A stretch of DNA of 64,000 bases. Source: CADEEN01 sp963738425. Its GTDB lineage: Bacteria > Pseudomonadota > Gammaproteobacteria > Burkholderiales > Burkholderiaceae_C. Under the pieces are notes generated by a model. That model saw nothing but the letters and a program-made list of their open reading frames with translations. It did not search any database and had not been told where the DNA came from. Position numbers and translations under genes: made by a program. The stretch is from positions 62,001-126,000 of the forward strand of contig CAVTWT010000034.1 of assembly GCA_963738425.1 (NCBI GenBank), in the 5' to 3' direction. Positions 59,439 to 64,000 of the stretch are shown piece after piece (within the stretch, counting starts at the first letter, position 1; each line of letters begins with the position of its first letter).

Positions 59439-60278
59439 ATGGCCACCATCGTCGGCAGCATCACCACCTCTCACGTGCCCGCCATCGGCGGCGCGATCGC
59501 CAAGGGCCTGCAGCAGGACCCGTACTGGAAACCCTTCTTCGACGGCTTCGCGCCGGTGCGCCATTGGCTGGCCGAGGTCAAGCCCGATGTCGCCGTGGTC
59601 TTTTCGAATGACCATGGGCTGAACTTCTTCCTCGACAAGATGCCGACCTTCGCTATCGGCGCCGCGCCGGAGTACCGCAACGCCGACGAGGGCTGGGGCA
59701 TCCCGCAGCTCGAACCTTTTGCCGGCGAGGAAGACCTGTCGTGGCATCTCGTCGAGTCGCTGGTCGCGGACAACTTCGACATCACGGTCTGCCAGGAGAT
59801 GCTGGTCGATCATGCCTTCACGCTGCCGCATGCCCTGCTGTGGCCGGACCAGAAGTGGCCGGTCAAGGTGGTGCCGGTGAGCATCAACACCGTGCTGTTC
59901 CCGCTGCCTTCCGCAGCGCGCTGTCTGGCGTTGGGGCAGGCGGTCGGCCGTGCCGTCCAGGCCTGGCAGAGCGACGCACGTGTGCTGATGATCGGCACCG
60001 GCGGCCTCTCGCACCAGCTCGAAGGCGAGCGCGCCGGACACATCAACAAGCCCTTCGACCTGGCCTTCATGGACAGCCTGGTGTCCGATCCGGCCTGGGC
60101 GACGCGCTACTCGATCAACGACTTGGTCAAGCAAGCCGGCACGCAGGGCATCGAACTGCTGAACTGGGTGGCTGCGCGCGGTGCTCTGCCTGGACAGGTG
60201 CGCGAGTTGCACCGCAACTATCACATCCCGATCAGCAACACGGCCGCCGGCCTGATGCTGCTGGAGAACCGCAGCTAG
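59439..60278 (+). CDS. LigB-type extradiol dioxygenase beta subunit, copy 2
   Basis: A 279-residue class III extradiol dioxygenase. Iron-ligand regions are VGSITTSHVPAIGGAIAKG and VVFSNDHGLNFFLDKMPTFA. VDHAFTLPHALLWPDQKWPV and IGTGGLSHQLEGERAGHINK match LigB, and LLNWVAARGALPGQVREL is the C-terminal Glu region. It differs clearly from the ligB copy at 48.5 kb, so it probably handles a related catechol such as gallate, 3-O-methylgallate or a hydroxylated analogue. Gallate enzymes are usually a single fused chain, which this is not. GGAG precedes the ATG. Confidence 0.9.
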   Translation: MATIVGSITTSHVPAIGGAIAKGLQQDPYWKPFFDGFAPVRHWLAEVKPDVAVVFSNDHGLNFFLDKMPTFAIGAAPEYRNADEGWGIPQLEPFAGEEDLSWHLVESLVADNFDITVCQEMLVDHAFTLPHALLWPDQKWPVKVVPVSINTVLFPLPSAARCLALGQAVGRAVQAWQSDARVLMIGTGGLSHQLEGERAGHINKPFDLAFMDSLVSDPAWATRYSINDLVKQAGTQGIELLNWVAARGALPGQVRELHRNYHIPISNTAAGLMLLENRS

Positions 60279-60306
60279 ACGGCGATCGTGGTCCCGCTCG
60301 CGGCGC

Positions 60307-61347
60307 CTAGACGGTGACGGCGAGACCGCTGCGCGCACCCTCGTGCACCGCCAGCGCGGTGCGCAGCGTGGCCAGCGCGTCGCGGCCGCTGCACAGCGGC
60401 GTTTCGCGGCCTTCGACCACGGCGCGAAAGTGGCGCAGCTGTTCGTCGTAAGGGTCGGCGCGCGGCGGCGCGATGCGCTCGGCGGCGAGCGGTTCGGCCC
60501 AGCCGCGCGCGCCCGGGTAGCGCCACAGTTCGAGCCGCGGCAGCGAGAACGAGCCTTCGGTGCCGCAGAGATAGATCGCGTCCGCGTCCTGCTGCGGAAA
60601 GCGCTCCAGCTCGCCGGCGCCGAGGTCGTAGTTCCACGGTGCTGGCGTGGTGTCGGAAGTGATCAGCGTGGCCAGCGCGCCGTTGGCGAAGCGCAGCAGC
60701 ACCGCGGCCGTGTCTTCGACCGCAAAGCCGCGCACCGCGTTCGAGGTCACCGCCTGCACCGAGGCCACCTCGCCGAGCAGGTGGCGCAGGACGTCGATGT
60801 CGTGGATCAGGTTGATCAGCACCGGCCCGCCGCCGGGCTCGCGGCGCCACGCCATGTCGTAGTAGTCGTCGGGCTTGAGCCAGGTGGCCATCGCATGCGC
60901 GGCCACCGGGCGGCCGATGCGGCCTGCGGTCATCCAGGCCTTGGCGGTGCGCACGCGCAGGCTGTGTCGGCGCTGGTGGCCGACGAGCAGCGGCACGTTC
61001 GCGGCTTCGGCGCCCGCGCACAGGCGCTCGCCATCGGCCAGCGTGTCGGTGATCGGTTTTTCCATGAGCACCGGGATGCGGCGCGCAATGCAATCGAGGC
61101 CGATCGCTGCATGCGAGGCGTTCGGTGTGGCCACCAGGGCCGCGCCGGGCCGGGTCTTGTCGAGCAGTTCGGCATGCGTCGCAAACCACGGCGCGCCGAT
61201 CGACTCGGCGTACGCGCGGCCGGCCGGCGTCGGATCGGCGATGCCGGCCAGCGACACGTCGGGGTGGCGCAGCAAACGTTCGGCATGCGGGCGGCCGATG
61301 CCGCCGGCGCCGATGAGTGCGATGGGAAGCTTGTGTGGAGTCGTCAC
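60307..61347 (-). CDS. Gfo/Idh/MocA-family oxidoreductase
   Basis: A 346-residue NAD(P)-dependent dehydrogenase. The N-terminal Rossmann domain reads IALIGAGGIGRPHAERLLRH, with the family EKP motif in VLMEKPITDTLADGERLC. The C-terminal domain has YYDMAWRREPGGGPVLINLI and HDIDVLRHLLGE, the catalytic His/Asp region. It starts at GTG 61347, next to a hairpin repeat. It is convergent with the second ligB gene. The usual substrates are sugars, inositol or hydroaromatics; the setting favours a shikimate- or quinate-like polyol (inference). Confidence 0.9.
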   Translation of the reverse strand: MTTPHKLPIALIGAGGIGRPHAERLLRHPDVSLAGIADPTPAGRAYAESIGAPWFATHAELLDKTRPGAALVATPNASHAAIGLDCIARRIPVLMEKPITDTLADGERLCAGAEAANVPLLVGHQRRHSLRVRTAKAWMTAGRIGRPVAAHAMATWLKPDDYYDMAWRREPGGGPVLINLIHDIDVLRHLLGEVASVQAVTSNAVRGFAVEDTAAVLLRFANGALATLITSDTTPAPWNYDLGAGELERFPQQDADAIYLCGTEGSFSLPRLELWRYPGARGWAEPLAAERIAPPRADPYDEQLRHFRAVVEGRETPLCSGRDALATLRTALAVHEGARSGLAVTV

Positions 61348-61359
61348 TTTTCAGTTTCC

Positions 61360-61456
61360 TTCACCGCAGAGGCGCAGAGGGACGCAGAGGTTCGCAGAGA
61401 AAGTCATTGATGCATTCCTCTGCGGTCCTCTGCGCTCTCTGCGCCTCTGCGGTGAA
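61360..61456. repeat. Palindromic CCGCAGAGGCGCAGAG hairpin repeat, copy 2
   Basis: Perfect 20-base inverted arms (61360-61379 and 61437-61456) with inner CGCAGAG/CTCTGCG units. It fills the 118-base gap between the NIPSNAP gene and the Gfo/Idh gene. Its arms match those of the copy at 25.8 kb. Confidence 0.85.
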
Positions 61457-61465
61457 TGAGGTTTC

Positions 61466-62077
61466 TCACTTCAATGGCGAGAAGGACAAAGGCACGCACA
61501 GGTCCGACTGCATCTTCGTCAGGTTCGCCGGCCCGCCCTTCGGCGGCCACACGCCCTTGGCCACCGCGTCAGCGCGGATCGCGGCGCGCTCGTCGACGCT
61601 CTGGTAAGCCCAGATGTTGAGAAAGCGCGGCTGCTCGCCGTCGAGCGCGGTGAAAGCACCGACGCACGGGCTCATCGCATGGCGCGCGGGCAGGGCGTCT
61701 TTCCAGGCCTCGATGGTTTCGGCGAGCTTGCCCTGGCGCAGCGAGTAGGTGCGCAGCTCGTACCACTTGCCGAGTGCAGCCGGTTTCGGCGCGGACAAGA
61801 AGGGGAAGAGGGCGAAGCTGTTCGACTTCAGCGACACCAGCCACTCGGCGCAACCGAGCGGGTCGCTGTCGAGCAGGAGTTGCTGCTTGGCCGCCGCCGC
61901 GGCGTTGGCATCGGCGAACTCGCGCAACAGCAGCACGCGCGACAGGTCGCCGATGTCGGCGTTGAACGCGCCGACGAGCGTGCCGCCGGCCGCGGGCAGC
62001 CGCTCCTGCAGCGCCGCATAGACCTTGGCATTGCTGAAGACCTTGATCTCCAGCGTCGTCAGTTCATAAACATTCAT
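61466..62077 (-). CDS. NIPSNAP family protein
   Basis: A 203-residue protein with two ferredoxin-like alpha/beta domains. MNVYELTTLEIKVFSNAKVY starts the first, and KWYELRTYSLRQGKLAETIE starts the second, with the NIPSNAP hallmark RFLNIWAYQSVDERAAIR. Bacterial NIPSNAP proteins occur in aromatic-compound clusters without a defined reaction. It overlaps the AroE-like gene upstream by ATGA, so the two are translated together. Confidence 0.88.
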   Translation of the reverse strand: MNVYELTTLEIKVFSNAKVYAALQERLPAAGGTLVGAFNADIGDLSRVLLLREFADANAAAAAKQQLLLDSDPLGCAEWLVSLKSNSFALFPFLSAPKPAALGKWYELRTYSLRQGKLAETIEAWKDALPARHAMSPCVGAFTALDGEQPRFLNIWAYQSVDERAAIRADAVAKGVWPPKGGPANLTKMQSDLCVPLSFSPLK

Positions 62078-62880
62078 GAGGCCGCCTTGTCGAGATAGAA
62101 ATTCACCATGCGGTCGCGCACCGCTTCGAACATGCCGGCGCCCGTCATCGTGGCGCAGCCGCGCGCGCGGGCGGCTGCGATCAGCGGCGGCACCGGCGGC
62201 ATCGTCACCACGTCGCCGACGAAGGTGGCGGCGCTGAGCTTGTCGGCCTGCACCGGCAGCGGGTCGCTGTCCTTCATGCCCATCGGTGTGGCGTTGATCA
62301 CCAGGTCGAAGCCGCTCGGGTCGGTGGAGCCGACGCTCGGCACGACCGGTCCGTACGCACGCAGCTTGGTGGCCAGGGCTTCACGCCGCGCCACGTCGGC
62401 TTCGTGCAGGGCCAGCGCCGACACACCGGCATCGATCAGCGCATGCGCGATCGCGCTGCCGGCGCCGCCGGCGCCCACCAGCAAGGCGCGCTTGCCTTTC
62501 GGTTCGCAACCGGCCTGGCGCAAGCCGGCGACATAGCCTTCGCCGTCGCACATGTCGGCTTCCCACGTGCCGTCGGCCGCTCGGCGCACGACGTTGGCCG
62601 CGCCGATCGAGCGTGCCCGCGCCGTGACGTGCGGCGACAGGCGCGCCGCGTCGAACTTGTGCGGCACCGTGACGATGATGCCGTCGACATTGGGCATGCG
62701 CTCGGTGAGCGCGAAGAAGGCGTCGATGTCGGCCGGCTTGACATGCGCCGGCACGACGATCACCTCGGCGCCATGCGCGCGCATCGACTCGGTCACGCCG
62801 TGCGGCGACTTCACCTGCGCGATCGGGTCGCCGACGATGAAGATGACGCGCGTCGCGCCGGAGTAGTCGTCGAGCTTCAT
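62074..62880 (-). CDS. AroE-like dehydrogenase, divergent paralog B
   Basis: A 268-residue shikimate-dehydrogenase-family protein. It has FIVGDPIAQVKSPHGVTESM, GIIVTVPHKFDAARLSPHVT (catalytic Lys), CDGEGYVAGLRQAG in place of NTDxxG, the nucleotide loop ALLVGAGGAGSAIAHALIDA, and GFDLVINATPMGMKDSDPLP. The Asp survives but the Asn is replaced, as in paralog A, so substrate preference has likely shifted from shikimate. It is the third AroE-family gene in the window and is coupled to the NIPSNAP gene. Confidence 0.85.
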   Translation of the reverse strand: MKLDDYSGATRVIFIVGDPIAQVKSPHGVTESMRAHGAEVIVVPAHVKPADIDAFFALTERMPNVDGIIVTVPHKFDAARLSPHVTARARSIGAANVVRRAADGTWEADMCDGEGYVAGLRQAGCEPKGKRALLVGAGGAGSAIAHALIDAGVSALALHEADVARREALATKLRAYGPVVPSVGSTDPSGFDLVINATPMGMKDSDPLPVQADKLSAATFVGDVVTMPPVPPLIAAARARGCATMTGAGMFEAVRDRMVNFYLDKAAS

Positions 62881-62888
62881 GAATCTCC

Positions 62889-62985
62889 TTCACCGCAGAG
62901 GCGCGGAGGACGCAGAGGTAACGCAGAGGTATTCACTCTTGTCTTGCTCTGCGGAACTCTGCGCTCTCTGCGTCTCTGCGGTGAA
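62889..62985. repeat. Palindromic CCGCAGAGGCGC hairpin repeat, copy 3
   Basis: Inverted 20-base arms (62889-62908 and 62966-62985) with two mismatches, both able to form G-U pairs on one strand, and inner CGCAGAG units. It occupies the gap between the second LivK-type gene and the AroE-like gene, its outer end nine bases from the latter's ATG. Confidence 0.85.
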
Positions 62986-63005
62986 TGAAACTGGTCGCTG
63001 AACTC

Positions 63006-64000
63006 TCACTTGATCGGCTGCAGCGGCGGCAGCGTGGAGACGACCACCTGCTTGCCGCCCTTGACCTCGACCAGGAAGCTCTCGCGGTCGATGTCGCCGT
63101 TGTTGTCGAAGCGCACGTCCATGATGGCTCCCGGGTACTTGTCCTTCTTCACCACGAGGCCCTTCATCGCCTGCGCGACGGCCTTGCGGTCGAGCTTGCC
63201 GACCTTTTCGATCGCCGCCTTCATCGTGTACACGCCCATGTAGCCCTTGATGCCGTTGTGGTCCGGGATGTACTTGTAGGCCTGGTAGAACTTGCCCTTG
63301 AAGGCCAGCATCTCGGGGCTCGGTGCATCCACCGTCAGGCCGACGTGGCCGGTGGTGCCGTTGGCCGCGTCGCCGGCCAGCTCGATCACCTTCTGGCTGA
63401 TCAGCACCGTCTCGCCGATGATCGGCTTGTCGTAGCCCTGCTTGCGCAGCTCGCGGATCGCGCGTGCCGACTCTTCCTCGGTCAGGTAGACGAAGAGGGC
63501 ATCGGCATTGAGCTGCTTGGCCTTCAGCACGGCGGCCGAGAAGTCGACCTGGCCCTGGTCGGTGGCGACCTCGCCGACGATCTTGGTCGGGCTGTTGGCG
63601 AGCAGCTTGACCAGCGTGTCGCGGCCGCCCTTGCCGAAGTCATTGTTCTGGTAGATCACCGCCAGCGTCTTGGCCTTGCTCTCGATGTACTTGGCCAGCT
63701 TCGGAAACGAGCTGGACTGGCCGAACGCGGTGCGGAAGACGTAGGGGTTGCCCTGGGCCGTGATCGCCGCAGCTTCGCCGCCGGTCCAGTTCGGGATCTC
63801 TGCTTTGCGCGTCTCGGTCATGCTGACCATGATCGAGCCCGAGAACACCGGGCCGAAGACGGCGAACGCGCCATCGTCCGCAGCCTTGGCGGCCAGGCCC
63901 TTGGCCACGCCGGGCTGCGTCTGTGTGTCGGCCACCGTGCTGACGATCTTCTTGCCGAGGATGCCGCCGGCGGCATTGATCTCCTTGACCGCCAGCTCGA
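63006..64000 (-). CDS. LivK-type ABC substrate-binding protein B, partial (right edge)
   Basis: The C-terminal 330 residues; the signal peptide and start lie beyond the right edge. Visible features are ELAVKEINAAGGILGKKIVS, VFGPVFSGSIMVSMTETRKA, AVIYQNNDFGKGGRDTLVKL and IIGETVLISQKVIELAGDAA, closely parallel to the LivK protein at 55.9-57.1 kb. It is the likely first visible gene of the unit LivK, AroE-like, NIPSNAP, Gfo/Idh, all on the minus strand and separated by hairpin repeats. Confidence 0.92.
   Translation of the reverse strand, partial: ELAVKEINAAGGILGKKIVSTVADTQTQPGVAKGLAAKAADDGAFAVFGPVFSGSIMVSMTETRKAEIPNWTGGEAAAITAQGNPYVFRTAFGQSSSFPKLAKYIESKAKTLAVIYQNNDFGKGGRDTLVKLLANSPTKIVGEVATDQGQVDFSAAVLKAKQLNADALFVYLTEEESARAIRELRKQGYDKPIIGETVLISQKVIELAGDAANGTTGHVGLTVDAPSPEMLAFKGKFYQAYKYIPDHNGIKGYMGVYTMKAAIEKVGKLDRKAVAQAMKGLVVKKDKYPGAIMDVRFDNNGDIDRESFLVEVKGGKQVVVSTLPPLQPIK

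Noticed and set aside
59439..60278. Gallate dioxygenase
   Set aside because: Known gallate dioxygenases are single chains with LigB and LigA parts fused; here the subunits are separate. The substrate stays open.
61360..62985. CRISPR-like arrays, because of repeated CGCAGAG units
   Set aside because: The units form single inverted-repeat hairpins without regular spacers, and no cas genes are nearby.
1..64000. tRNA, rRNA or riboswitch genes
   Set aside because: I scanned the intergenic regions by eye and found no cloverleaf with a T-arm motif, rRNA sequence or known riboswitch core. A covariance-model scan would be decisive.

Overview
The window is very GC-rich and reads like a chromosome of a betaproteobacterium of the order Burkholderiales, probably near the Rubrivivax/Leptothrix/Piscinibacter/Methylibium group. 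This is an inference from gene content (4,5-cleavage protocatechuate genes, Bug-type and TRAP binding proteins, DUF3309, AtzE/AtzG/AtzH-type genes) and from short GC-rich repeats of a kind familiar in that group. I see no rRNA, tRNA, CRISPR array, insertion sequence or phage gene.

1-14 kb is a stress and fermentation block: cbpM/cbpA co-chaperone genes, DUF3309, a VIT-family transporter, an Acg-type nitroreductase, a P-type cation ATPase, phosphoketolase plus acetate kinase, an AI-2E-family exporter and a BON lipoprotein. 14-20.3 kb holds small exported proteins, a Crp/Fnr regulator, an iron-permease-like protein, a DUF6929 protein and L-serine dehydratase.

20.3-26.8 kb looks like a quinate/shikimate catabolic operon: a TetR regulator, a complete TRAP transporter, a shikimate/quinate dehydrogenase, an HPPD-like VOC protein and 3-dehydroshikimate dehydratase. 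Its product would be protocatechuate. 26.8-30 kb carries a YXWGXW lipoprotein, a hemerythrin protein, a Bug binding protein and a LysR regulator.

30.1-43.7 kb is one long minus-strand nitrogen-scavenging cluster. It has an allophanate-hydrolase-like amidase, an SsuABC/NrtABC-type importer, AtzG-, AtzE- and AtzH-like proteins, a GntR regulator, a BmpA-type nucleoside-like ABC importer and two isochorismatase-type amidohydrolases. Two GGTATACC-centred palindromes, one in front of each transcription unit, are candidate GntR operators.

43.8-51.3 kb is the protocatechuate 4,5-cleavage operon in the order binding protein, ligJ, ligK, a DUF1932 oxidoreductase, ligI, ligA, ligB, ligC, AEC transporter. 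It would consume the product of the 20-27 kb operon. 51.3-54 kb is an accessory stretch: an AbiV-type abortive-infection gene, a ScyD/ScyE-type lipoprotein and two decayed pieces of vanillate demethylase (vanA/vanB). 54-64 kb is a second aromatic block: a LysR gene, two further AroE-like dehydrogenases, two LivK-type binding proteins, a badly frameshifted amidohydrolase and LysR gene, a second ligA/ligB pair, a Gfo/Idh dehydrogenase and a NIPSNAP protein.

More than a dozen genes are interrupted by frameshifts. Every single-site case I could resolve behaves as one extra base, and the repaired gene lengths are all 3n+1, so many are probably sequence errors rather than true pseudogenes. I list single-site cases as CDS and multiply broken or truncated ones as pseudogene.
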